Positions 1-7,458 of a stretch of 8,098 nucleotides of DNA are shown piece after piece. Source of the stretch: Bacteroidales bacterium (GTDB lineage: Bacteria > Bacteroidota > Bacteroidia > Bacteroidales > JAADJA01); assembly GCA_029933495.1 (NCBI GenBank), contig JAOZOC010000130.1:1-8098 (forward strand), in the 5' to 3' direction. Both the position numbers and the translations under genes were made by a program. Each line of letters opens with the position of its first letter. Position 1 is the first letter of the stretch. The notes below the pieces were generated by a model. It saw only the letters and a list, made by a program, of their open reading frames with translations, searched no databases and was not told where the DNA came from.

Positions 1-73
1 AAAATTCAACATCTGTCGGTGACGAAATCGAATTTTTTGAGTAAGCATAATACCCGTGAGTTACATCAAGGTC
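1..73 (-). repeat. Near-identical 73-base block, copy 1 (protease gene)
   Basis: Bases 1-73 match 4862-4934 with one difference, at position 56 (G here, A at 4917), a synonymous change in a His codon. It encodes 24 residues identical to the LamG gene (DLDVTHGYYAYSK and following). Homology continues to about position 328 at a constant offset of 4861 without indels, but is far less conserved beyond base 73. The left extent is unknown because the window ends here. Confidence 0.95.
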
Positions 74-3000
74 AAAACTAATTGAGGTGATAGTTGTAAA
101 AACAGAATCTGATTCGGACCAGTCATATAAATATATGCCCGTATAAACACCTGACTGAGCGCCTGCAACAGGAGATGAAACCAAATGCCAGGCATCTGCA
201 GAGAGATGCTGCTGGACCTTTGCTGCAACATTAGAAGTGTTGTTAATCAATGATGCAACCCCAGAAGAGTTTGCCTCAAGGACAAGACCGTCAGGGCCTG
301 CATTGTTGGTCAAAGTTCCGTTGACTGTTAATGATTTGCCCGGTGGAATAAAAAGGTGAGCACCTGATTCTATGGTCAGATTTGCACACTCGGCACCTGA
401 GCCTGAGTTTGTTTCGGGATAGTTTCCACCGGAAGGATAAGCGGGTATTGTAACATCAGTTCCGACAATAGGAATATTGCCATCATCCCAGTTGGAATCA
501 GCACTCCAGTCGGTTGATATAATACCTTTCCACAGGCCGGGTTGGACTATCTTCAAAGAATAGTCCTCTACTTCACCATAATTAAATGATTCACATGGTC
601 CAGGGTCAGAGCCATATTTTAACGAAACACGCATACGCGTTGTGCCATTAACAGCATTAGCCGGGACAGTTATACTCAAAGTTCTGGTACCTGCACCACT
701 TGTTTGTCCCAAATCATATGTTTCTCCGGGATCATCAAAATCACAATCACGATTCCAGTCAATAAACACAAAATAATTTTCTGTCCAATCTCCGGTTGAA
801 GAACAGGTTACAGAAACTGAATAAGCCAACCCGGGTACAATATCCGTCGAAATAGATGTGTAATCATTATATCCTGCCGGATGGGCTGTTGCATTATCTA
901 TTGTGTTAAATGTCACATTACTTATCCATTCTTCGTCATAAGTTGAACCCGCTGAAGAACAATAATTACAATTAATTACATCAATGTAATCTGTTTTGGT
1001 TTCGGTATTTGAGCCATTTCCATTGGAAACCTGCAATGAAACATCATATGTTCCGACAGTATTATATGCGATTGTATGTGGTCCTTGTCCGGAAGCAGAA
1101 CTGGGTGTTCCTCCGGGGAAAGACCAGCTCCATGATGTGGGGTTACATCCTGAGTTATCGGTGAATGTTACTGTATTCCCGGCAATTACCGTTGTAGATG
1201 TTCCTGAAAAATCTGCCACTACATCTGTTACTGTTATATAGCCTGTTTTTGTTTCAGTATCTGTATCCGAACCATCTGAGATTACTAAAGACACATCATA
1301 GATACCTGCAGAATTATACGTAACAGGTGGAGGGTTTTGACCATTATAACTTGATGGCGTTCCTCCTGGAAATGACCAACTCCAGGATGATATTGTTCCG
1401 AAAGAGAGGTCAGTAAAATTAACCGTACTTCCGGTACATGGGCTTGTATCATCCGCTGAAAATTCAGCGTATATACCATCAGCAACAATATTCACATTTG
1501 CTGAATAGCGGTAATAATTTTGCTTTGTAATGGTTACAATCATAACATTACCAGGGCTTTGAGCAGGAATCATTATGGCAACAGCAGAACCTGTACCGTC
1601 AGCCGTTCCAATAATTTCTCCATTAACTGTCAGAGCAATCAGGGACCCAGCATCCGCTGTAACAGAAAAAGTCGTAGCACCTGCAATCAAGACAGGATCA
1701 TGAACAACTGTTAAGTTTTGAGGAACCTCGGTATATAATGTCAGGAAAGCACCACCATGATGATGGAACAGCCTGTAGGTTATTTGCTTATCACCTGAAT
1801 TATAAGGCCAACTCGATTGATATAAAAAATGCTTGCCAGCGGCATTTCCAAATGCCGGCATAACATAGTTTACAGGGAATGCCGTATTTTCAGCAGGCAT
1901 AAAATCAGGAAACAGATTATCCATCACTCCCCACATATAAGTGTCATTAACAAATGAATAAGAAACTTCGGTGGCAGCCAATATACCTAAAGCTCCGCTG
2001 TTTTGTCCTCCGTAAGTATATCGGTGAAATTTCTCTGCAAAACACTCGGAGGAACGATGAAAGGCTCCAGTTTCACAATTAATAGAAAAGATATATGGTA
2101 ATTTGTTATTCACATTTGTTAAAGAATTAATGCTTGAAGTATTAAAGGCTGGCTCACCCCAACCTGTATAAGAGCCGTGATCACGGTGTTGCAACATAAA
2201 AGAACCATTATTGATCGCATTAACAACATCGGTAGCTGTTCCGCCCGAAAAACCACCAAGTTCTTGCGGAGTTGCTGGAATATATCCCAAACCTGATGGC
2301 CCAAAATAATTTACAACGGTTGAAGTATTTGTTGCAGTTGACCAGGGATCACTTGTAGGGTCACCTCCATAAACAGCATTAATCCTAACCGGGTTTTTCC
2401 CTTTTACATTTTTTAAAAACCCTCCAACAACTTCAGAGCATATCTGAAACCATCTTTCTGTTTGCCAGCCTAGAGCAGTTATCGGATGATCATAAAAACC
2501 AGCATCTGATGGCGGATTTCGTTCATAATCAAGAAATTTAGTTATCATCACTTCAAGCTGGGAGGCATCATTCGCAGTTATTCTGGCAAATGCAATATCA
2601 GGCAAATCATTACCAGTGACATCAGCAAATCTGTTGTCAGAAACAAAATCAGGATATCCTGCAGGATGTGTATATGATTGTGATGTAATGCCATTAGAAC
2701 CAGTACTATAGTCAGCAAGTAATAGCACAGCTGAAGGTGGTACATCCCATGTATTGTAAGCGTTATCAACATAAGATTCAATTGCTGATACTGTGTTTCC
2801 TCCGATTTCAGTTGTGGTAACTATTCCCGTATTTACTCCTTGTAAATTACGAAATAGCTTTATAGAATCAGCCCAGGAATGATAAGATGCAATATCCGGT
2901 ATAATAATCAGGTATTCATAATCAGGAGACTTTGAATTTGTATTATGTGGTTTGTTATAATCAACTTTTGGTAATGATTTATAATTTAGTACCGTCTCTT

Positions 3001-3652
3001 GTAATATCGGATCCCACCATCTGCTTCTTAATCTGTCATCACCAAAATGACCATTACCTCCGGTAAATGTTACTTCAACCTGAATATCCCTATAAACAAT
3101 TAACTCCTTAGAAACAGGATTGTATTGGAAAGGTGTAATACCCAACATTACAACGTCAACTCCACGAATATTTGTTTTCTCTGAAATAATCACAGGGTTT
3201 TTCGGATAAAATTCATCCCTTGAATATATCTTCATATTCTTTTCATAAAACAGAGGCCCCTTATCCGTGTCCAACGGGATACGCGGCGCAGGAGCAATTT
3301 CAACATCAGTTATGGTTTCCGTTCTTGCTGCAATAACCTTTAGTGTTGCCTCCGAACCTTGAGGGATAGCAATATATTTACCCACGCCTGGCAAATCCGG
3401 TACACCTTCATCATTCGGTAGAAAAACCCCTGGTAATTTGACTGAAATCAGTTGTTCATCATTAACATTTACATCCTCAAAATAGAATTCTGTTATTGAA
3501 TAATTAACCTCAACTCCTCCCTTTGCCTGCTTTTGAAGAATTAATCCTTGTTTTCCCCAACTATCCGTATAGGAAATAACCTGGGCTATACTTTCTTGAC
3601 TTATTAATAAACCAAAAAAAAGAAATGCAAAAAGTAAATGTAATTTTCTCAT
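1..3652 (-). CDS. Gingipain-like peptidase C25, multi-domain secreted protein (3' end outside window)
   Basis: An open frame of 1217 complete codons runs without a stop from ATG at 3652-3650 off the left edge. Residues 1-23 form a signal peptide (MRKLHLLFAFLFFGLL, probable cut after SIA). Residues 24-244 resemble the N-terminal prodomain of C25 proteases. Residues about 245-643 are the C25 catalytic domain: the opening strand YEYLIIIPD, the motif DLPDIAFARI ending near Arg357, the His motif HRDHGSYTGW (His492) and the Cys motif FSINCETGAF (Cys526). The His-Cys spacing of 34 is close to that of known gingipains (33 in RgpB). Then come an Ig-like domain (644-724), two PKD domains (729-812, 813-893), a GEVED domain (897-1035) and a beta-rich tail shared with the next gene upstream. 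Known family members are secreted cysteine endopeptidases. Export by T9SS is inferred from the shared tail, because the sorting domain itself is not in the window. Substrate specificity cannot be read from the sequence. No Shine-Dalgarno site precedes the start, as is normal in this phylum. Confidence 0.9.
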   Translation of the reverse strand, partial: MRKLHLLFAFLFFGLLISQESIAQVISYTDSWGKQGLILQKQAKGGVEVNYSITEFYFEDVNVNDEQLISVKLPGVFLPNDEGVPDLPGVGKYIAIPQGSEATLKVIAARTETITDVEIAPAPRIPLDTDKGPLFYEKNMKIYSRDEFYPKNPVIISEKTNIRGVDVVMLGITPFQYNPVSKELIVYRDIQVEVTFTGGNGHFGDDRLRSRWWDPILQETVLNYKSLPKVDYNKPHNTNSKSPDYEYLIIIPDIASYHSWADSIKLFRNLQGVNTGIVTTTEIGGNTVSAIESYVDNAYNTWDVPPSAVLLLADYSTGSNGITSQSYTHPAGYPDFVSDNRFADVTGNDLPDIAFARITANDASQLEVMITKFLDYERNPPSDAGFYDHPITALGWQTERWFQICSEVVGGFLKNVKGKNPVRINAVYGGDPTSDPWSTATNTSTVVNYFGPSGLGYIPATPQELGGFSGGTATDVVNAINNGSFMLQHRDHGSYTGWGEPAFNTSSINSLTNVNNKLPYIFSINCETGAFHRSSECFAEKFHRYTYGGQNSGALGILAATEVSYSFVNDTYMWGVMDNLFPDFMPAENTAFPVNYVMPAFGNAAGKHFLYQSSWPYNSGDKQITYRLFHHHGGAFLTLYTEVPQNLTVVHDPVLIAGATTFSVTADAGSLIALTVNGEIIGTADGTGSAVAIMIPAQSPGNVMIVTITKQNYYRYSANVNIVADGIYAEFSADDTSPCTGSTVNFTDLSFGTISSWSWSFPGGTPSSYNGQNPPPVTYNSAGIYDVSLVISDGSDTDTETKTGYITVTDVVADFSGTSTTVIAGNTVTFTDNSGCNPTSWSWSFPGGTPSSASGQGPHTIAYNTVGTYDVSLQVSNGNGSNTETKTDYIDVINCNYCSSAGSTYDEEWISNVTFNTIDNATAHPAGYNDYTSISTDIVPGLAYSVSVTCSSTGDWTENYFVFIDWNRDCDFDDPGETYDLGQTSGAGTRTLSITVPANAVNGTTRMRVSLKYGSDPGPCESFNYGEVEDYSLKIVQPGLWKGIISTDWSADSNWDDGNIPIVGTDVTIPAYPSGGNYPETNSGSGAECANLTIESGAHLFIPPGKSLTVNGTLTNNAGPDGLVLEANSSGVASLINNTSNVAAKVQQHLSADAWHLVSSPVAGAQSGVYTGIYLYDWSESDSVFTTITSISFDLDVTHGYYAYSKNSISSPTDVEF
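548..964 (-). other. GEVED domain
   Basis: Residues about 897-1035. The domain starts YCSSAGSTYDEEWISNV, has the central strand FVFIDWNRDCDFDDPGE and closes with TRMRVSLKYG and FNYGEVEDYSL; the GEVED signature is at residues 1026-1030. This is a widespread beta-sandwich module of secreted Bacteroidota proteins, often next to PKD or protease domains. The Asp-rich loop (residues of DWNRDCDFDD) could bind calcium, which is inference. Confidence 0.85.
974..1468 (-). repeat. Two tandem PKD domains
   Basis: Residues 729-812 and 813-893 are two consecutive PKD (polycystic kidney disease type) domains. Both hold the SWSWSFPGGTPSS core, a GxYDVSL strand (GIYDVSL and GTYDVSL) and a closing TETKTxYIxV strand. 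Their codons differ at many synonymous positions, so the duplication is old, or both were drawn from a pool of PKD modules. PKD domains are common spacer or binding modules in secreted bacterial proteases and glycoside hydrolases. Confidence 0.88.
1481..1723 (-). other. Ig-like domain following the C25 catalytic domain
   Basis: Residues about 644-724, beginning PQNLTVVHDP and ending YSANVNIV. The alternating strands, the LTVNGEIIGTADG turn and the position directly after the catalytic domain match the small immunoglobulin-like domain that follows the catalytic domain in gingipains. It is a structural module with no catalytic residues. Confidence 0.7.
1724..2920 (-). other. Peptidase C25 catalytic domain (His492/Cys526)
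   Basis: Residues about 245-643. The order of motifs follows the C25 caspase-like fold: first strand YEYLIIIPD (245-253), a strand with AVLLLADYS, an acidic loop and DLPDIAFARI ending near Arg357, then catalytic His492 in HRDHGS (codon 2177-2179) and catalytic Cys526 in SINCETGAF (codon 2075-2077). Both catalytic residues are present, so the protease is predicted active. The end of the domain carries three consecutive histidines (630-632, LFHHHGGAF) shortly before the strand LTLYTEVP that leads into the Ig-like domain. Confidence 0.88.
2921..3583 (-). other. Prodomain-like N-terminal region of the C25 protease
   Basis: Residues 24-244 lie between the signal peptide and the catalytic domain. 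They contain segments typical of the N-terminal prodomain of C25 proteases: a stretch with LPGVGKYIAIPQGSEATLKV (about 87-106), then a strand pair around GVDVVMLGITPFQYNPVSKE and YRDIQVEVTF. In gingipains this domain keeps the enzyme inactive until it is cleaved off. The assignment rests on position and motif resemblance; the activation cleavage site cannot be named from the sequence. Confidence 0.65.
3584..3652 (-). other. Signal peptide of the C25 protease
   Basis: Residues 1-23 have a short positive start (MRK), a long hydrophobic core rich in Leu and Phe, and a polar end closing in SIA before Gln24. This is a standard Sec signal with signal peptidase I cleavage expected after Ala23. There is no lipobox cysteine. 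It also supports the ATG at 3652 as the true start. Confidence 0.85.
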
Positions 3653-3725
3653 AATTACTTGTTATTAAAATTAAATAATATTAAATTTGACTAAATTTTA
3701 ACTACCACCTTGATTTGTTTGGCCA

Positions 3726-3733
3726 CAAACATA
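3726..3733 (-). promoter_or_regulatory. Possible -7 box of the C25 protease promoter
   Basis: On the minus strand this reads TATGTTTG, matching the Bacteroidota TAnnTTTG -7 consensus. It would place the transcript start about 67 bases before the ATG at 3652. No good -33 TTG lies at the usual distance: the nearest candidates are 12 and 32 bases away. It sits downstream of the terminator of the preceding gene, which suits an independent promoter. Confidence 0.35.
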
Positions 3734-3781
3734 ATAAGAAATATCCAATTAACCATATTAATCTTCAATAACGTTAAATAA

Positions 3782-3810
3782 AAAAGCCCTCCCGAATGGG
3801 AAGGGCTTTT
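3782..3810 (-). terminator. Rho-independent terminator of the LamG gene
   Basis: A hairpin with a 12-base-pair stem (AAAAGCCCT plus CCC), one bulged base and a 4-base loop (3794-3797), followed on the minus strand by a T-rich tract (CTTTTTTATTT). It lies 23 bases after the TAA at 3834-3836. The A-rich other flank may allow weaker termination in the opposite direction. Confidence 0.88.
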
Positions 3811-3833
3811 ATCATTATGAAACAAAAACAATT

Positions 3834-6800
3834 TTATTGAATAAAAACCTTTTTCGTTACAACAGATTCCTGAGAAACTACTTTAACAATAAAATAACCT
3901 TTGTTTGAATTTAAACTTAACTCATTTAATCCGTGAATTACATTTCCTTTGGCAACCATCTTTCCAGAAACATCGTAAATTGTGACAATTCCTGAAGTTT
4001 CAGGCAGGTAGTTGATAAATACTTTATTGCTAAAAGAATAAATATTAATATCTTTCTCCAAAACAGACGAATTAATATCCAACAGATCAGGATTAAAATG
4101 TACAGCAAACCTTGACTCTGCAAGCCCTGCTTCAGCAAAGAATGTATATTCCGGATTCTCTCTCAAATCAATGAATGCACCGCTAACCATATCTTCGAGA
4201 TAAACTGCTATTTCAGAATTAAAAAACTCTAAATTTTCAACATTAAAAGAATATTCGGAAGATGTACCTACTTTAATTCCAAGAGCTATGGACTTACTTC
4301 CGGGAAATTCCGGAAACTGATCAACTGAAAATTTGGTTTCCTGATTATATGAATAGAGTTGAGGTGCATCATTGAAACCCATTAATTTATAAGCATCAAG
4401 CTGATTGTCGAAATCATCAGTTGCTTCATTGTTTATTCCAAAGGTAATCTGATCATAATAACCATTTAAAGTCCCGGCAATTTTTATAGAGAAAACATCT
4501 TCTAATATTTCACTATTCTTATAAAAAATATTTGAAGTATGAACCCTTGCACTATTTGGAATAGTCATTGAGGGCGGTGATGAAGTTGCCCAAACAAAAA
4601 ATCCCTGGGTCGGAGGTATTTCACCATTTGGCAAAGTATTACCGATTGAACTTGAATAATTATGATGCAGCCAGTTTCCACTTCCTGCCGCATCAAATAC
4701 ATAAACTGTTGGTGTCAGGTTAGATTGTGACCAGGTGTTATCCCATTTCAGTCCTGAAGGATATGGATTTCCTGCAAGATTCCAGCCATCCTGTCCGGAA
4801 TAATTTTGTGGAGTATAGGTCATCCAGGCTACAGGTTTATCACCGGTATTAAGAGTGCCTGAAAATTCAACATCTGTCGGTGACGAAATCGAATTTTTTG
4901 AGTAAGCATAATACCCATGAGTTACATCAAGGTCGTAGTTTGTTTCTGTTATTTCGTAAAATACGGAATCTGATTCAGACCAGTCATACAAATAGAGGCC
5001 TAAATAAACACCTGACTCGGCGCCAGCCACAGGAGGGGAAACCAGATGCCAGTCATCAGCCGACAAATACTGCTGGACTCTGGCTTCAACTCCAGTCGAG
5101 TTATGAATTAATGAGGCTGTTCCCGTTGCATCTGTTTTAAGTAAAAGCCCGTCAGCTCCAGCATTGTTTAAAAGAGTGCCATTAATTGTCATTACACCTC
5201 CTGCATCAATACAGGTGGATTTACCCGAATTAATTGTAAGGTTATCACAGCTAAACTCACCAGCAACTTCAAGAAAACCATTATTTAATATTCCACCGCC
5301 ACCGGTTACTATTCCATAATCAAAAAAGTTTTTATTATTTGTTAATGTATTTGATGAAGTGACAGTCAATGTAGCCCCATCCTCAACAACTAAAATGCTA
5401 ACTGCTGATATTCCTGAAATCTGCGGATCATTACCTCCAAGATAATTACAAATACCCACATTGGATGTCGCATCAGGTATTGAATTACAACTCCAGTTTG
5501 TTGGAGTGTCCCAATCCGTATCTGTTGTATTCAGCCATGTGTTGAAGGCACAAGAGCTTACCCAGTCCACATCTTCCATATTTATAAGATTGCCATCATA
5601 AAATGAAGCGCCCGTATGAAAATCCTGCAATTTACTTCCTTTAATGTTATCAAAATTGTAATATGCAACAAGATTATCTTCATGCCCTGTCAATGATTTA
5701 CACGTATTCTCACGTACTTCCTTCATCGTTCTTACATCACTCCATAAACGCACTTCATCAATCTTCCCCTCAAAATTGTTACCGCCCGACCCGGCAATAC
5801 CAATGTCAAAATCGCTGGCATTAACTGGGACAGAAGAAGTCACAGCAACATGTTGCCATTCTCCGGATGTAATATCCTGTGTCTCAATACCATTAACAAA
5901 AATAACGGGATCAGTAAATCCGACAGCATTTAAAACACCTGAGACAGCCTGGATATAAGTACTCCCATTAAAATCAATGATATATTCGGTTGAGGAGACC
6001 GGATTAATCCAAAACTCAACAGTCATAACACTATTTGGCCCGATGCCTATATTTACATAGTCGTTGACTCCGTCAAAATCCAGACAATATTTTGGTCCTG
6101 CAAAAGCAGATGATGTTACCCAATTTGAGTTACTGATATTATTTAGTGTTCCGTCCAGACCAGAAGTGCCTGCCGAATTATCTGCAACAGATCCGCTTGT
6201 CTCATTGAATTTATAATAAGCTATAAGGTCGGACTCACCGGCAGAATTTGGGATTTCCCTGTACATATTCTTCCTGATTTCCGATTCACTCCGTGCAATA
6301 TCCCAAACACGCATTTCATCAACCGAGCCATTAAGAGGGATTAAAACAGTTAAGTCATCATAATAAATATCGTAATTGAAATCTTCATAATCGTGATCGT
6401 GAGTTATTAATGCCAGCCCTGTATAGCTTAAATCCGGATCGGTAAGATTAATTTGTAAAATATCATCATACCATGCCTGTATTCTGTTTGTCGTTTCAAG
6501 AGTTGTGATCTTTGATTTTACTGTCCTCCACTGGTTAATTTGAATTGGATTTGGCCAGCCAATCCATATTGAGAACAGACTTGTCCATACATCATTAACA
6601 ACTTTATTAAAAGCGATACTATTCCATTCAGGGTCCCAGGCAACTTCATATTTATCAGATACATCGTTGAATCTTTGCGAAATATATGTATTGCCTTCAA
6701 GCTGCGCCCAAAGCTCTTTAACCTCCACAATATGGTCTTTTGAAGAAAACCCTTTAATATATGAAATTGCTTCATCTTCCACATTAACAGTATCATTATC

Positions 6801-7389
6801 TCCCATAAAATGATATCGCTGGTTTGTGATATCAATCTCCTGCTTTGCCGTTGGCGGAGTATGAGTACTGTAGTTTTCATGGCCATATATCATAAGGTCA
6901 TCATCGGGGTTTATATAGTCGGAAAAATCATCAATAAAGAACTGATTACCCGCATATAAGCCATTGGTTAAAAAAGGGTTAATTGTTCCGGTATAGGTTT
7001 CTGAATTTTCAGCCAGTCCATTTAAATAAACAATCAATTCAGAACCGTCAAAGGTAAAAGCAATATGAAAAAAGATACTTGTGTCTAATGAAGTTGTCCC
7101 TGTAACCGTATGCCAGGCAGCATCTGCCGAATTGTAAATACCGGCATCAATCTTTAAGTCGTAAATAATAAGCACCGGGTTTGGCAATTATGACTCCTGG
7201 TTTTAATGAATCAAGCTTAACCCAGGCTTCCAGTGTAATATTTCCAACATTGAGAGAGGCCGTCTCCCCATAATAAACATATTGATCATCACCATTAAAG
7301 TTCAGGCAATTGTTCTGTGCAGTTAAAAAAGGGGAAAGTCCAAATGTCAATCCCAGAAATGCTATTAAAACTCTTGTAAATGTTTTCAT
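3834..7389 (-). CDS. Large LamG-domain T9SS cargo protein, reading frame broken once
   Basis: The start is ATG at 7389-7387 and the stop is TAA at 3836-3834. Read through one frameshift near 7153-7155, it gives about 1184 residues. The 5' piece (7147-7389) and the long piece (from 7187 down to 3834) overlap; joining them by dropping one base restores a continuous LamG domain (YYLRLKIDAGIYN). Domains on the joined protein: signal peptide 1-24, first LamG from about 26 and resuming at 353-362 (NGSVDEMRVW), a nested sandwich-like domain 149-352, second LamG 433-582, a beta-rich region 618-776, a pre-CTD module 777-1112 and a T9SS sorting domain 1113-1184. LamG domains usually bind carbohydrate or protein ligands; no catalytic motif was recognised, so an adhesion or binding role at the cell surface is the best inference. 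The Met at 7187 is an unlikely true start because it lies within the LamG fold and lacks a signal peptide. Confidence 0.88.
3837..4052 (-). other. T9SS type A C-terminal sorting domain (LamG gene)
   Basis: The last 72 residues (1113-1184) show the CTD pattern: INIYSFSNKVFINY, a VTIYDVSGKMVAKG strand pair, LSLNSNKGYFIVKV and the terminal TKKVFIQ. The domain directs passage through the T9SS outer-membrane channel and is normally removed, leaving the protein secreted or attached to the surface. Confidence 0.93.
4053..5060 (-). other. Conserved pre-CTD module of Bacteroidota secreted proteins
   Basis: Residues 777-1112 carry recurrent motifs of T9SS cargo proteins: ADDWHLVSPPVAG, YLYDWSESDSVF, GYYAYSK, GWNLAGNPYPSGLKWD, IPPTQGFFVW and PNSARVH, then DDFDNQLDAYKL and a strand-rich part ending SRFAVHFNP. 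The role is unknown; it probably serves as a stalk or folding unit before the sorting domain. The same unit begins at the left end of the window in the protease gene, and its last part is seen in the partial gene at the right end. Confidence 0.75.
4862..4934 (-). repeat. Near-identical 73-base block, copy 2 (LamG gene)
   Basis: This is the partner of bases 1-73, with one synonymous difference (A4917 against G56). The first 55 bases (4862-4916) are identical to 1-55. Immediately past 4934 the two genes differ at most positions for about 20 bases and then return to moderate similarity. Confidence 0.95.
5061..5537 (-). other. Beta-rich region between LamG and the pre-CTD module
   Basis: Residues about 618-776. 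It starts WLNTTDTDWDTPTNWSCNSI and then has short repeated strands of the type ATLTVTSSNTLTNN, GGGILNNGFLEVAG, DNLTINSGKS, GVMTINGTLLNN, a pattern suggestive of a small parallel beta-helix. The protease gene holds a shorter equivalent (DWSADSNWDDGNIP, then NLTIESGAHL and LTVNGTLTNN). Several cysteines (in NWSC, GICN, FSCDN, STCID) may form disulfides. Confidence 0.6.
5643..6092 (-). other. Second LamG (concanavalin-like) domain
   Basis: Residues about 433-582 start YCLDFDGVNDYVNIG, run through MTVEFWINPV, GEWQHVAVT and GKIDEVRLWSDVR, and end with NLVAYYNFDN. These are the ordered hallmarks of the LamG-like family common in Bacteroidota surface proteins. The same start and end pattern is seen in the first, interrupted LamG. 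Confidence 0.85.
6333..6944 (-). other. Sandwich-like domain apparently inserted within the first LamG
   Basis: Residues about 149-352 of the joined protein lie between the LamG strand that ends NGLYAGN and the LamG closing motif NGSVDEMRVWDIARSESEI. In ordinary LamG proteins these two are separated by only a short loop. The inserted part has its own beta-sandwich pattern: SQRFNDVSDKYEVAWDPEWN, WRTVKSKI, then NRIQAWYDDILQINLTDPDL and a closing NYDIYYDDLTV. This resembles concanavalin-like sugar-binding or hydrolase-associated jelly rolls (xxAWxDxxxxxxxxDP, then xxxDDLxV). The family name is not certain. Confidence 0.6.
7147..7389 (-). CDS. 5' fragment frame of the LamG gene (signal peptide and start of LamG)
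   Basis: This is the piece that translation from the true start would give if the frameshift is real: 80 residues ending at TGA (7149-7147). Residues 1-24 are a signal peptide (MKTFTRVLIAFLGLTFGL, cut expected after LTA). Then follow the first LamG strands, CLNFNGDDQYVYYG and ITLEAWVKLDSL, which are the usual opening of this family. It is half a domain and would not fold by itself. It should be read as part of the gene spanning 3834-7389, not as a separate gene. Confidence 0.75.
   Translation of the reverse strand: MKTFTRVLIAFLGLTFGLSPFLTAQNNCLNFNGDDQYVYYGETASLNVGNITLEAWVKLDSLKPGVIIAKPGAYYLRLKD
7153..7155 (-). other. Frameshift site in the LamG gene
   Basis: On the minus strand the local sequence is CGACTTAAAGATTGATGCC. 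Frame one reads R-L-K-D-stop; the frame of the long downstream part reads D-L-K-I-D-A. Removing one A from the AAA run, or a +1 shift there, gives R-L-K-I-D-A and a normal LamG strand. The run is only three bases, so it is not a classic homopolymer error site. The options are a sequencing or assembly error, a genuine inactivating insertion, or phase variation. Confidence 0.85.
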
Positions 7390-7427
7390 AGTAAAATGAT
7401 TTTAGTTGTTAAGTGATTTTGAGGTGG

Positions 7428-7458
7428 CAAATTTAATAAAATATTTAATAAAAACAAA
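7428..7458 (-). promoter_or_regulatory. Promoter of the LamG gene (-33 TTTG, 19-base spacer, -7 TAAATTTG)
   Basis: On the minus strand, TTTG at 7458-7455 and TAAATTTG at 7435-7428 are separated by 19 bases. This fits the Bacteroidota consensus of TTTG and TAnnTTTG. The transcript would start roughly 32 bases before the ATG at 7389. The -33 element lies in the T-tract of the terminator of the upstream gene, so terminator and promoter overlap. Confidence 0.6.

Noticed and set aside
996..1241. Plus-strand open frame of 81 codons
   Set aside because: It lies opposite the PKD-coding part of the protease gene, has no recognisable domain and no promoter; it is a shadow of the minus-strand gene.
3709..3730. 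Palindrome-like bases around TGGCCA near the possible protease promoter, considered as an operator
   Set aside because: Only the 6-base core is a perfect palindrome; the outer bases pair poorly, and a 6-base match is expected by chance.
4880..5140. Plus-strand open frame of 86 codons
   Set aside because: It is antisense to the conserved pre-CTD module of the LamG gene; its sequence shows only the composition of the opposite strand.
6518..6886. Minus-strand open frame of 122 codons in another frame
   Set aside because: It overlaps the nested domain of the LamG gene in a different frame; the main frame has clear domain motifs through the same bases, so this is a shadow.
3834..7187. Treating the ATG at 7187 as the start of a complete gene
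   Set aside because: It would begin in the middle of a LamG domain without a signal peptide, although the protein ends in a T9SS sorting domain that requires Sec export; a frameshifted upstream start at 7389 explains both.
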